DNA from: Pseudomonadaceae bacterium
GTDB taxonomy: Bacteria; Pseudomonadota; Gammaproteobacteria; Pseudomonadales; Azotimanducaceae
Direction of reading: 5' to 3'
Assembly: GCA_024743435.1 (NCBI GenBank)
Contig: JANSWO010000002.1
Location: 62,001-126,000, forward strand
Length of the DNA: 64,000 bases
The notes beneath the pieces were generated by a model that saw only the letters and a list, made by a program, of their open reading frames with translations, was not told the DNA's origin and searched no databases. Within the stretch, counting starts at the first letter, position 1. Each line of letters begins with the position of its first letter. The position numbers were made by a program, and so were the translations under genes. This document shows, piece after piece, positions 8,455 through 17,357 of the stretch.

Positions 8455-9468
8455 TTGGCCAGCATCTTGAACATCACCGAACTCTGTGGCGACGGGATCG
8501 GCCCTGAACTCGAGGAGGCGGTGGCTAGCGTCGCCCAGGCGCTGCCTCTGGACATGACCTTCGACAAGGTGGATTGGAGTCTCGAGCGTCGCAACCAGGA
8601 CGGCGAAGCGGCGATCGATGAAGGCGTGGACTCGCTCAAACGCAATCGTCTTGCGCTGAAGTACCCAACGGTTACCGGCAGCGTGAGCCCCAACGCCCTT
8701 TTACGGCGTCGCTGTAACTTCTCTGTTATCTATCGACCGGCCATCTCGATTCCAGGTATTCACACCAATTTCAAAGAGGATGTGAACCTGCATGTGGTGC
8801 GGGTTGGCACGGGAGGTACCTATGAGGACCCTGGTCAGTTGATTGGTGAGCATGCGGCGGTGAGCCTGCGGATGGTCGAACGGGAGCCATGTACACACGC
8901 CGCACAATTTGCGTTTGAGCTCGCCCGACGCAACGGCTGGAGCGTGACCTCCAGTAGCAAACACACCATTCAACGCGTAACCGACGGCCTGTTTGAATCT
9001 GTGGTGAAAACGGTTTCGGAGAACTATCCCTACGTCGATTTCAATACGGAACTGTTCGATGCGTTGCTCGGCAAACTCATCCTGCAACCGGAGAGCTATG
9101 AGGTCGTGCTGGTGTTGAATGAGTACGGCGACTTCCTGTCCGATCTGGCTTCGGGTCTGGTCGGCAGCCTGGGCACGGGGGCGTCGGGAAATTTTGCGTT
9201 TGGCAAGGAAGGCAACGTTGAGATGGCGATGTTCGACCCAGCCGGTGGCACGGCTCCAGACATCGCGGGCAAGAACATCTGTAATCCGGCGGCGATGCTG
9301 TTGGCCTTCGGCATGTTGCTCGACCACATCGGCGAGCGCTTCCTCGGTGACAAGTTGCGTGGCGCGATCGCGAGTGCCATCGCTGACGGCGAGCGAACCG
9401 GTGATCTGGGCGGCTCGCTCAAAACCACCGAATTTACGGCACAAGTCGTGAGCAGGATGGGGCTGTGA
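8455..9468 (+). CDS. isocitrate/isopropylmalate dehydrogenase family protein
   Basis: A beta-decarboxylating dehydrogenase of about 337 residues. GDGIGPE near the N-terminus, the substrate/metal part LNEYGDFLSDLASGLVGSLG and the cofactor motif GGTAPDIAGKNICNP are all present. I chose TTG at 8455 because AAAGGAAG ends 7 nt before it and the family's first strand begins a few residues later; an in-frame ATG lies 57 bp upstream. GGTAPDIAGK, where isocitrate dehydrogenases usually have HGSAPDIAGK, is slightly unusual. The last 4 bp overlap the next gene (GTGA). Which 2-hydroxyacid is oxidised is unknown. Confidence 0.82.
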   Translation: MASILNITELCGDGIGPELEEAVASVAQALPLDMTFDKVDWSLERRNQDGEAAIDEGVDSLKRNRLALKYPTVTGSVSPNALLRRRCNFSVIYRPAISIPGIHTNFKEDVNLHVVRVGTGGTYEDPGQLIGEHAAVSLRMVEREPCTHAAQFAFELARRNGWSVTSSSKHTIQRVTDGLFESVVKTVSENYPYVDFNTELFDALLGKLILQPESYEVVLVLNEYGDFLSDLASGLVGSLGTGASGNFAFGKEGNVEMAMFDPAGGTAPDIAGKNICNPAAMLLAFGMLLDHIGERFLGDKLRGAIASAIADGERTGDLGGSLKTTEFTAQVVSRMGL

Positions 9469-10181
9469 GTGGCGAGCAATTGGCGCTTTCGAGCGATGCG
9501 CCGCTGATCGTTTACATCGACTACAAATCGCCCTATGCATATCTGGCAATCGGACCCACCTACCACCTGCTCGATGAGCTTGCTATCGAAGCGGACTGGC
9601 GGCCGTTGACGCTGGATATCGTCAGTTACGCTGGCTCTGCGAAAACGGACGGCAAGGGTCAGGTGCTCAAGAGCGAGCGATCGCCCAAGCAGTGGCAGTC
9701 GGTCAAATACGCGTATCGGGATTGCAAGCGCTACGCCCGTGCCAGAGGCCTCGAGCTTCTCGGTACCACCAAGATCTGGGACTCCTCTCTGGCCGGTATC
9801 GGTCTGCTTTGGTGTAAGCAGTACGGTCAGCAAGTAACCCGTCGCTACACTGAACTTACCTACCAGCGTTTCTGGATTCGAGAGCTGGACATTGAGGATG
9901 CATCGGTGGTCTCGGCGGTGGTGAACGAAGCCGGCGCGCCGGTTGAGGGCTTTGCGGATTTCCTGATGGGTGACGGGCGCGCTCAGCACGACGCGCTGCA
10001 GGAGCCACTGCTTGACTGCGACATCTATGGGGTGCCCACCTTTGTTATCCCGGCCAGCGGCGATGCACCGGCCGAGGTGTTTTTCGGTCGTGAGCATCTG
10101 CCCATGGTGCGCTGGCTGTTGACGGGTCAGCCAGGTCCGGCCCCGGATGTTGCCTATGAACGGTTAGGGGCAGACTACTGA
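9465..10181 (+). CDS. DsbA-fold / 2-hydroxychromene-2-carboxylate isomerase-like protein
   Basis: A 238-residue thioredoxin-fold protein of the DSBA-like (pfam PF01323) group. At the position of the redox CxxC it has YKSPYAYLA, and near the C-terminus the cis-Pro segment YGVPTFVI followed by FFGREHL. This is the pattern of HCCA isomerases and related glutathione-dependent isomerases of aromatic degradation. The GTG start overlaps the stop of the dehydrogenase (GTGA), and its own stop overlaps the ATG of a paralogue (TGATG). No thiol pair is present, so an oxidoreductase role is unlikely. Confidence 0.72.
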   Translation: MSGEQLALSSDAPLIVYIDYKSPYAYLAIGPTYHLLDELAIEADWRPLTLDIVSYAGSAKTDGKGQVLKSERSPKQWQSVKYAYRDCKRYARARGLELLGTTKIWDSSLAGIGLLWCKQYGQQVTRRYTELTYQRFWIRELDIEDASVVSAVVNEAGAPVEGFADFLMGDGRAQHDALQEPLLDCDIYGVPTFVIPASGDAPAEVFFGREHLPMVRWLLTGQPGPAPDVAYERLGADY

Positions 10182-10804
10182 TGCTTTCGATCTTTCTCGA
10201 CGTCACCAGCATCAACGGCTATCTCGCGTTCTCGTCTACCTGTGAACTGATCGACCGTACTGGCGTTCAGGCGCGATGGCTGCCCGTTTCGTTAGGTCGT
10301 AGCGGTAGTTTCTGGCTGGTGGGTGAAGACGGCATGTCTGATGAACCCCAAAGCCGTGGCGCGCAGCACAAGGCTGCTCGCAAGCGCCATCTGAAGATGG
10401 ATGCGCTGCGCTACGCGCATCGGCGCGGCCTGGACGTTGTGCCTCTGGATAGGAGCTGGCAAACCGAGCTGGTCAACAGCGCCATCGTTTTTGCCAGTCG
10501 CTCTGATGCAGCGCGGGCGTTTCTGGCTGCACTGCTGCCACGATTCTGGCGAGCCGAGCTGGATATCGAATCCGAAACCGCTCTGACCGAGCTGCTCGTC
10601 AACGTGCTTGGGCATGAATTGGCACAGGGCTTCCCCGATTACGTCAGATCGGACGGAGTGCGCGAACTCGCTGCGGTGACTGCAGAGGCAGATGAAGTCG
10701 GCATCATCGACTCCCCAGCCTACCTGGTTGACGGTGAGCTCTTCTTTGGCCGACAGCATCTGCTGACCCTGGAAGCCCTGCTCACAGGTGACGCTGTTCG
10801 CTAG
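10181..10804 (+). CDS. second DsbA-fold / HCCA-isomerase-like protein (paralogue)
   Basis: A 207-residue relative of the preceding protein. It keeps the C-terminal SPAYLVDGELFFGRQHL segment, but the first strand reads FLDVTSINGYLAF in place of the YKSPYAYLA loop. The start codon overlaps the previous stop by one base, so translation is coupled and the two subunits may form a heteromer. Loss of the conserved loop suggests that one partner is structural or acts on a different substrate. Function is inferred from fold only. Confidence 0.62.
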   Translation: MLSIFLDVTSINGYLAFSSTCELIDRTGVQARWLPVSLGRSGSFWLVGEDGMSDEPQSRGAQHKAARKRHLKMDALRYAHRRGLDVVPLDRSWQTELVNSAIVFASRSDAARAFLAALLPRFWRAELDIESETALTELLVNVLGHELAQGFPDYVRSDGVRELAAVTAEADEVGIIDSPAYLVDGELFFGRQHLLTLEALLTGDAVR

Positions 10805-10943
10805 CTCGGACTCTCCGAATGCACGCATCGTCACGGGTTGCTTGATCTGTGCCGGTGCTGGGCTCTATTCTGAGATTCTAATTCACAGCCATTAACTGCT
10901 CCGTTCGATAGCGTCAGGAGCAGCCAGGGCGAAGGAGTGTGGT

Positions 10944-11213
10944 TTGACTCAGCCAGAGCAACTTTCCAGACAGCGACGATTTGTCGCGCCAAAGCCCGGC
11001 GATACCCTTGAGCTGATTGCCGAGCGTGAGCTACCTGAGATGTCGGTTGCAGATGCCATGGCGGCGTTGCAGGGCTGGAATCTGCACATTTTTCTGATGC
11101 GCAACCCGCCGGGCATGTTGACCGGCAGTGACGTGGTATTCGTCGAGCCTCCCGTGGAAGGCGATGGCAACACCGTCTTTGGTGGCTCAGCCCGCGCCAA
11201 CTCGGATGCCTGA
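10944..11213 (+). CDS. small hypothetical protein with LysM-like pattern
   Basis: An 89-residue protein started by TTG at 10944 behind a good ribosome site (GAAGGAG, 6 nt spacing). The middle (PKPGDTLELIAERELPEMSVADAMAALQGWN...GSDVVFVEPP) has the spacing of a LysM-like motif but no signal peptide, so I would not call it cell-wall binding. It overlaps the next small gene by 8 bp. I do not recognise the family. Confidence 0.55.
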   Translation: MTQPEQLSRQRRFVAPKPGDTLELIAERELPEMSVADAMAALQGWNLHIFLMRNPPGMLTGSDVVFVEPPVEGDGNTVFGGSARANSDA

Positions 11214-11439
11214 ACCGGTCATCGTTGGGGCAAGCATTGCCGGTGGCCATGACGGTGCGGCCGAACTCATCGTTCAGGTGCGGTTTGAGAACGGCGTTGT
11301 GCGTGACGTCGCCATGGAGAATGACACCGGGTTAGCCCTTATGTCGGTGTGCGGCGTGCACAGCATTGAGGAGTTGGCAGGCCAGCCATGGCAACGCTTC
11401 TTGGAGGCGGTTGGGCAGGTGCCGGCGAAGTCCTCCTGA
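11206..11439 (+). CDS. small conserved-looking hypothetical protein
   Basis: A 77-residue protein from ATG at 11206, inside the last codons of the preceding gene (8-bp overlap). An in-frame GTG at 11128 would give a longer form but would lie entirely inside the upstream gene. The core (FENGVVRDVAMENDTGLALMSVCGVHSIEELAGQPW) looks conserved, with a single Cys near the middle, but I cannot name the family. It precedes the amidohydrolase by about 120 bp. Confidence 0.5.
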   Translation: MPEPVIVGASIAGGHDGAAELIVQVRFENGVVRDVAMENDTGLALMSVCGVHSIEELAGQPWQRFLEAVGQVPAKSS

Positions 11440-11560
11440 ATCAGCCGGTATTCCAATGAGAGAAGTTCAGTAAAAGTAGCTCTGCAGTAGAGAGCGGACA
11501 GTTAAGCGATAGACAGACGGGAAATAGCAAGGTGGCAGCGGCCACCTCGAGGAGAGCGAA

Positions 11561-13234
11561 ATGTTTGACGTGATTATTCGTGGTGGCAGCATCGTAGATG
11601 GCTCAGGTGCACCAAGCTTTATTGGTGACGTTGCGATCAAAGACGGACGAATTGCGGAGGTCGGCAAGGTCGATGGTGCAGCGGCGCGAGAAATCAACGC
11701 AGCAGGCCGCGTGGTAGCGCCTGGCTTTATTGATCCGCATACCCATTTCGACGCCCAGCTGCTGTGGGATGGCGCTGCCAAGCCAGCGCTCGAGCATGGC
11801 ATTACCACCATCGTACCCGGCAACTGCTCCCTGTCACTCGCGCCGCTCAAGGTCGAACATCGCGAAGCGCTCACTGGCATGTTTCGTCAGATCGAAGAGT
11901 TGCCACCAGAGGTATTCGATGGCAGCGCCTTTGATTGGACCTGGGAGTCCTTCGATGATTACCTCAAGGCTATCCGGGAAGGGCTGTCGGTGAACGTGGC
12001 TCCTCTGGTTGGTCACAGCGTTATTCGCCTATGGGTGATGGGTGATGCTGCCCAGCAACGGGCGGCGAACCCGCAGGAAATTCAGGGCATGTGCGAATTG
12101 CTGCGCGAGTGCCTGCAGGCCGGCGCCGTTGGCCTGTCGACCAGCTATGTCGACGTTGATCAGAACCTGTACCCGGTTCCGAGCCGCTGGGCGCATTTTG
12201 AAGAACTCGACGCACTGGCGGCGGTACTTGGTGAATACGGTCGAGTGCTGCAGGTGGTTCCAGAGTTCTACGCAACGGACATCACGCTTGCTCGAGTTGA
12301 CCAGCTTGCGGAGCTATCGTTGAAGCACGATATCCCCACGACGTTCTCGCCCCTGTTCGACAACGCCGCAACGCCCGACAACGTGCCACGTGTGATGGCG
12401 CGTGTTCACGAGCAGATGGCTCGTGGCGCTCGCGTTTGGCCGCAGGTGCAGACACGACCCATCGATATCAGCTTCAGCTTTGAACTGCCGTCTCTGTTCT
12501 TCGCCGCGAACCCTACCTGGTACACGGTAATGCGCTTGCCGTACGCGGAGCGAACCACCGCATTCACTGATCCCGATCAGCGCGCAAAACTGGTAGCAGC
12601 TGCCGGACCAGACGGTGGTGCCAGTTGGCTTGGCAGCCTCATCCTCCGCCATGTGCCCGACGCGGCATCCAAACTGGTCGGTCAAAGCGTTGCCCAGATA
12701 GCCAGTGAGCGCGGCGTCAGTCCGGTCGAAGCGCTGATCGATGTGTCGCTGGAGCATGATTTCAAAGCGCATTTCCTCGCTGAGAGCGTCGGCCACGACG
12801 TGAACTCCCGAGTGGGGCCGCTCCTGGCTGATGACAACGTGCACATTGGAGCGAGCGATGGCGGCGCGCATATCGCCTCATTCTCAACCTACGGCGATAC
12901 CGGTTACCTGTTCAGCGAATTTGTGCGTGCGACAGGAGAGTTGAGCCTGGAGCATGCGGTTCGCAAGATTACCTCGGACACTGCGCGCATCTGGGGCATC
13001 CCGGAACGCGGTGAGCTCGCGCCAGGCTTCGCAGCCGATGTCGTGATCTTTGACGCGGATACCATTGCGCGTGGCCCGGAACGCATGGCCCATGACCTGC
13101 CGGGTGTCGCCGAGGGTGGCCTGCGTTACGTGCGCGACTCGGTTGGGGTGGAAACGGTTCTCGTGAACGGCGCAGTCGCGTTTGAATCAGGTGCCTACAC
13201 GGACGCCCACAGCGGCCAGGTAGCCGTCGCGTAG
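11561..13234 (+). CDS. N-acyl-D-amino-acid deacylase family amidohydrolase
   Basis: A 557-residue amidohydrolase of the D-aminoacylase type. The metal motif is H60-x-H62-F-D64, Cys89 of GNCS corresponds to the family's metal-bridging Cys, and the late Asp motif is GASDGGAH. Length is somewhat above the ~480-490 residues of classical D-aminoacylases. The enzymes hydrolyse N-acyl-D-amino acids or related cyclic amides in the cytoplasm; no signal peptide is seen. A strong GAGGAG ribosome site precedes the ATG, and a small hairpin (GGTGGC with GCCACC) lies just upstream of it. Confidence 0.85.
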   Translation: MFDVIIRGGSIVDGSGAPSFIGDVAIKDGRIAEVGKVDGAAAREINAAGRVVAPGFIDPHTHFDAQLLWDGAAKPALEHGITTIVPGNCSLSLAPLKVEHREALTGMFRQIEELPPEVFDGSAFDWTWESFDDYLKAIREGLSVNVAPLVGHSVIRLWVMGDAAQQRAANPQEIQGMCELLRECLQAGAVGLSTSYVDVDQNLYPVPSRWAHFEELDALAAVLGEYGRVLQVVPEFYATDITLARVDQLAELSLKHDIPTTFSPLFDNAATPDNVPRVMARVHEQMARGARVWPQVQTRPIDISFSFELPSLFFAANPTWYTVMRLPYAERTTAFTDPDQRAKLVAAAGPDGGASWLGSLILRHVPDAASKLVGQSVAQIASERGVSPVEALIDVSLEHDFKAHFLAESVGHDVNSRVGPLLADDNVHIGASDGGAHIASFSTYGDTGYLFSEFVRATGELSLEHAVRKITSDTARIWGIPERGELAPGFAADVVIFDADTIARGPERMAHDLPGVAEGGLRYVRDSVGVETVLVNGAVAFESGAYTDAHSGQVAVA

Positions 13235-13293
13235 GCGGCGCACAGACGACGCAGCTCACGCGGGCTGCGATGGGTGCAGGCTAGGGCGTCGTA

Positions 13294-13899
13294 TCAGTCG
13301 CTGCGCAGCTCGAGCGGCTGCTGTGGTTTCCGGCTGATATCTTCGGCTGGATAGCCCATGTCGACCGCGATGTCGATCAGGCGTTGTATATCGGTTTCTG
13401 GCGGAACGGGTGTGCGAGCCATGATCCAGACGTAGTCGCGTGCGTTGCGCCCGACGATGGTGTACTGATAGTCATCGCTCAAGTGGGCGATCCGGTAATC
13501 GGCTCGAAAGGGCCAGATGAATTGCATGCCCCATACCGCATTGCCCGTGTCAGGCTTGACGAATCCTCGAGGGTTGTAGGTTTTCTCCGGGCCGTCGAAT
13601 GCACCGCGTCGAAACGTAAATGTCGTGTTGATTCTGCCGTCGTCCGCGAGTTCGTAGTTCTCGAGTGAGTTGTAGGCGTTTTTCTCGAATGGCGTCGTGA
13701 TTCCAGCGATCACGTACCAATCGCCCATAAACTTCTCAATCTCCAGGCTGTCGACAGTTGCTAGCGGCATGGAACCACCAGTACTTGAGCAGCCCACGAG
13801 CATGGCGGGCAACAGCATGGCGCACAGAAATCGCGGGGCTGCCAGAAAGTGGATTCGGGGTTGCGGCGCAGAGGAGCCTGAGCTGGTGCGGTGTTGCAT
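13294..13899 (-). CDS. lipocalin family lipoprotein (Blc-like)
   Basis: A 201-residue outer-membrane-type lipoprotein. A lipobox (LVGC, Cys37) follows a rather long N-terminal leader; a later in-frame Met at 28 would give a more normal signal peptide. The lipocalin signature GDWYVIAG, the ENYELADDGRINTTFTFR strand pair and the C-terminal YVWIMARTP strand match bacterial lipocalin (Blc). These bind fatty acids or lysophospholipids and help in membrane maintenance. The gene stands alone, convergent with the amidohydrolase and divergent from the kinase. Confidence 0.85.
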   Translation of the reverse strand: MQHRTSSGSSAPQPRIHFLAAPRFLCAMLLPAMLVGCSSTGGSMPLATVDSLEIEKFMGDWYVIAGITTPFEKNAYNSLENYELADDGRINTTFTFRRGAFDGPEKTYNPRGFVKPDTGNAVWGMQFIWPFRADYRIAHLSDDYQYTIVGRNARDYVWIMARTPVPPETDIQRLIDIAVDMGYPAEDISRKPQQPLELRSD

Positions 13900-14071
13900 G
13901 GCATTTGCTGGTACGTACAGATATCGACAATGTGATTGAAGGCTCGCATCCGGCTTGTGAACGAAATGTATACCGAACGCCTGTTCAGAGGCCTGTCGGT
14001 GTAGTCTTTAGCTTGGCGAATATGGTGGGACCTCGATTGGGCATTGGCGTTAACAGCGATGTGACCGGCGT

Positions 14072-16483
14072 ATGACGGCCTCGGATCCACAACTCGAGCG
14101 GCGGGCGCTCGCGGTCGTAGAACTTGCCATCGATCTGCGCGGCGAGGAACGCAAAGCGTGTCTCGCTGCCGAATGCGCAGGTGACGAACGCCTAACCAGG
14201 CGAGTCCTTGCGCTTCTCGCGTTGCACGAGACCGGTGCGGACAGCACCGAGCAGGTTCAATCCAGAATCCAATCCAATTTCGACTCAATGCTGCCGAGTG
14301 ATGCGTTGTCCGACATTAGCCATGTCGGCCCGTATCGCCTGCAGGAACAGCTCGGTGAAGGTGGCATGGGTGCGGTTTACCGAGCCGAGCGCGCGGATGG
14401 TGCATTCGAGCGAACCGTTGCCGTCAAGTTTATCCGTGGGCGGCTGCACAGTTCATCTGTACAGCAGCGCTTTGAGGCGGAACGCCGAATCATGGCCGGG
14501 TTGCAGCATCCGAACATCACCGCGCTGCTCGATGGCGGCGACGAGGGTGGTCAGCCCTATCTCGTCATGGAATTTGTTGATGGCGTGCCGTTTGGGTTCG
14601 ATTCCACTCAACCCGTCCGCAGGCAGCTGCGTCGATTCGTGAAAGTATGCTCGGCGGTCGCACACGCGCACGGCGCGCTGATTCTGCATAGGGACATCAA
14701 ACCGGATAACGTTCTGATCACAACCGACGGTGAGCCGAAGCTCCTGGATTTTGGCATTGCCAAACTGACGCTGGCGGTTCAGGAAGGTGACGACCTCACC
14801 GGGGTTGGTGCGGCGCCGATGACCGTGAACTACGCGGCACCGGAACTGCTGGCTGGAGAGGCGGCTAGCGTTGCGAGTGACGTGTACGCGCTCGGTGTGA
14901 TGTTGCGGGAGGTGCTAACTGGTGAGCGCGCATACGACGTCAGTGGTTTGCCGCTGCTCGAAGCCAGAGACACGGTTGAGTCTCAGGCGCAGAACCTGGC
15001 ACAGACGGGCAGTCATGATCTCGACCTGATCATAGCGACGGCCACACATCCGGATTCCAGCCGACGTTATGCTTCCGCAACGGCTCTCGCCGATGACATC
15101 AATCGTTACCTCGAACGTCGGCCTATCTCTGCTCGAGGTGATGATGCGGCGTATGTCGTCGGTCGATTCGTTCGTCGCAATCGGCTTGCGACACTGGTTG
15201 GGGCGAGCAGTGCCGTCGTGATTGTTGGTCTGTTGATTTCCACCTTGATTGCTCTTGCAGATTCCGAAAGAGAGCGGCTGCGCGCAGAAGACAATGCCAG
15301 CACTGCAGATGCGGCCGTTGGCTTTCTGATTGAAACGCTATCCAGTGCTAACCCGCTTGAGTCGCTGAACCCGGTTACGACGATTGACGAGGCGTTGGCG
15401 GCGGCGGATACCAGCCTGGATACGGCTGCTGGGTTTGATACGTCGCGCCTGGCCTATTTACGCTCGGCCCTTGGTCAGATCTATGGGGGGCGAGGCCAAC
15501 CTGAGCGAGCGCTCGAGCTGGTCTCCTGGACAGAAGAGGTGCTGGCAGACATTCCGGTCGCGGTGCGCGTCCAGGTGCTGGCTTTCAATGCTGAGACGTT
15601 GTTTCGAGTAGGTCGCTATCAGGAAGCTGCGAACGCCGCTGGCGGCGTGCTTGAGCTAGCAAAGGACCATGAGATCGATAGCTCTCTCATCAGCTCGGTA
15701 ATGGGAGTGCGCGGAGAAGCGCTGATCTCGGGTGGTGACTACGCCGCGGGAGATGCGCAAATGCGCGAACTCATCGCCTGGGTAACGGACCATGCACCGC
15801 AGGATTTCATGCCGCTTGCACGCGCCTATAACGGCTTATCTAACATCGAGTCCGTGCAAGCGAATTTCGAAGCCGCCGCCGACTACATGGGGCAAGTGCT
15901 AGCCACCCTAGAGGCAGCCGACGAATTGGGAAGTGCCAATGGGTTGCAATCGATGTCGAATCAGGCGGGGCTGCTGGCGGCGCTCAAACGCTTCGACGAT
16001 GCCGAAACTCAGTATAAAAAGACCACCGCGCTCATGCGCGAACAGCTCGGTGATTCGCACCCGTGGCTGGTCTGGACCACTGCGTCCTATGGTCTGATGT
16101 ACAACCATCAAGGCAAGCCGGCCGAGGGTGTTGCGATCATGCGACCGCTGCTGCCGGCGGTGCAAAGCAGTTTCCCCCAGGTTGACGAGACACGTTCGTA
16201 CTTTGAGGCCAAGCTCGGCTTCACCATGTGTAAAGCCGGCGAGGCTGCGGAGGGCTTGTCGCTGCTGAACGCGTCGCTGAACGCTCGCAGACAGATTTAC
16301 CCGCCCGGTCACTGGACGATTCCTGATGCGCAAATGGCTATCGGTTATTGCCAGGCGGAGTTGGGTAGGGTGGCCGACGCGCGGGTAACGCTTGAGCAAG
16401 CGTACGATAACTTTCTCGCGGTGCACGGCGCTGAACACCCATCAACGACGGGAGTGCAGCAAATGCTGGCATCGCTGCCGTAG
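14072..16483 (+). CDS. Ser/Thr protein kinase with transmembrane segment and TPR sensor
   Basis: An 803-residue Hanks-type kinase. A short helical N-terminus (1-80) precedes the kinase domain (~88-350) with GEGGMG (96-101), VK (Lys119), HRDIKPDN (Asp208) and DFG (Asp226), so it should be active. One transmembrane helix spans about 372-396. The remaining ~400 residues are helical with TPR-like repeats and should lie on the periplasmic side. In proteobacteria this architecture is often next to an ECF sigma factor, which is absent here. Its targets are unknown. Confidence 0.88.
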   Translation: MTASDPQLERRALAVVELAIDLRGEERKACLAAECAGDERLTRRVLALLALHETGADSTEQVQSRIQSNFDSMLPSDALSDISHVGPYRLQEQLGEGGMGAVYRAERADGAFERTVAVKFIRGRLHSSSVQQRFEAERRIMAGLQHPNITALLDGGDEGGQPYLVMEFVDGVPFGFDSTQPVRRQLRRFVKVCSAVAHAHGALILHRDIKPDNVLITTDGEPKLLDFGIAKLTLAVQEGDDLTGVGAAPMTVNYAAPELLAGEAASVASDVYALGVMLREVLTGERAYDVSGLPLLEARDTVESQAQNLAQTGSHDLDLIIATATHPDSSRRYASATALADDINRYLERRPISARGDDAAYVVGRFVRRNRLATLVGASSAVVIVGLLISTLIALADSERERLRAEDNASTADAAVGFLIETLSSANPLESLNPVTTIDEALAAADTSLDTAAGFDTSRLAYLRSALGQIYGGRGQPERALELVSWTEEVLADIPVAVRVQVLAFNAETLFRVGRYQEAANAAGGVLELAKDHEIDSSLISSVMGVRGEALISGGDYAAGDAQMRELIAWVTDHAPQDFMPLARAYNGLSNIESVQANFEAAADYMGQVLATLEAADELGSANGLQSMSNQAGLLAALKRFDDAETQYKKTTALMREQLGDSHPWLVWTTASYGLMYNHQGKPAEGVAIMRPLLPAVQSSFPQVDETRSYFEAKLGFTMCKAGEAAEGLSLLNASLNARRQIYPPGHWTIPDAQMAIGYCQAELGRVADARVTLEQAYDNFLAVHGAEHPSTTGVQQMLASLP

Positions 16484-16499
16484 GCCCTCGTAGCTTGCG

Positions 16500-17204
16500 C
16501 TAGCGTCTCAGCAGAATGACCAGCCAACGGCCGATGTTGAGCAGGTCCGCCAGCGCGCCGGCAAAATAGGTGAGTGCCGCGGCTGTTAACACGCTTCGCA
16601 CTGCAGGTTCGTCTTGCGGCCGAATGTAGTCGCCTGACGTAAGGATAGGCAGCGCTTTGTTGAAGCTTGCATCCCACTCCTCGGGCAGCACGATCAGGTA
16701 GGCCAGTGCGCCGAGCAGCTGAAACCCCAGCCCCACAAACACGAGCAACCACAGTACAGCCGGTGCTTTGAAGAGAAGCACCAATGGCACAAGCCCCATC
16801 GTCGCGATGCCAACACGCTTTAGCGTCATCGCAGTAGGGATGTAGCGCTCGCGTAGTTGGGAGACCTGCTCACCACGATCGAACTGCAGGGCATGACCTA
16901 CCTCATGCGCGGCGACCGCGATCGCGGTTAATGATTTGCCGTCGTAGTTGCTGGCCGACAGGCGCACCGCTTTGTCCTGTGGTGAGTAGTGATCGCCACC
17001 CTCAGACAGTCTTTCAACGCAAACCCCTTTGATGTCGAAGCGCGCTATCAGGTGTTCAGCGAGCTCGCCGCCGGTCCCGGGCATGCCTTCGATCTCAGTG
17101 CTATAGCGACGCATCTGAAATTTCACCCAGAGCATCGGTCCGAAGAGCACGAGTAGAACGGCGACTGTCAGCAGAACAAACAACATCGCCCATTGTCGCA
17201 ACAC
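16500..17204 (-). CDS. membrane zinc metallopeptidase (YugP-like)
   Basis: A 234-residue integral membrane protein of the neutral zinc metallopeptidase_2 family. An N-terminal anchor (6-27) is followed by a soluble part holding HEVGH (His100, Glu101, His104). Two more hydrophobic segments (about 127-150 and 155-175) and a C-terminal one follow. Relatives such as B. subtilis YugP have no established substrate. The gene lies tail-to-tail with the kinase, with only 16 bp between the stops. Confidence 0.85.
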   Translation of the reverse strand: MLRQWAMLFVLLTVAVLLVLFGPMLWVKFQMRRYSTEIEGMPGTGGELAEHLIARFDIKGVCVERLSEGGDHYSPQDKAVRLSASNYDGKSLTAIAVAAHEVGHALQFDRGEQVSQLRERYIPTAMTLKRVGIATMGLVPLVLLFKAPAVLWLLVFVGLGFQLLGALAYLIVLPEEWDASFNKALPILTSGDYIRPQDEPAVRSVLTAAALTYFAGALADLLNIGRWLVILLRR

Positions 17205-17357
17205 CTCGGTCTGTGTAAAGCATCTGAATAGTCGGCTGCGGTACTACCGTCGCCGGGTGCTGGTCATCGATGCTAAATTGCCTGCTCGATTTTGACGGCG
17301 TGCGGATCTAGGCGATCCATGTGCTCGCATTCCACTAATACCAGTAAGGAGAGGCAG

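Noticed and set aside
8398-8457. N-terminal extension of the isocitrate-dehydrogenase-like protein
   Set aside because: The 19 extra residues are basic and unlike the family; the TTG at 8455 has a proper ribosome site.
11440-11560. Riboswitch before the amidohydrolase gene
   Set aside because: Only one short hairpin is visible next to the ribosome site; no conserved riboswitch core can be recognised.
13758-14075. Open frame of 105 codons on the plus strand before the kinase
   Set aside because: It lies mostly antisense to the lipocalin gene, has no ribosome site and no recognisable domain.
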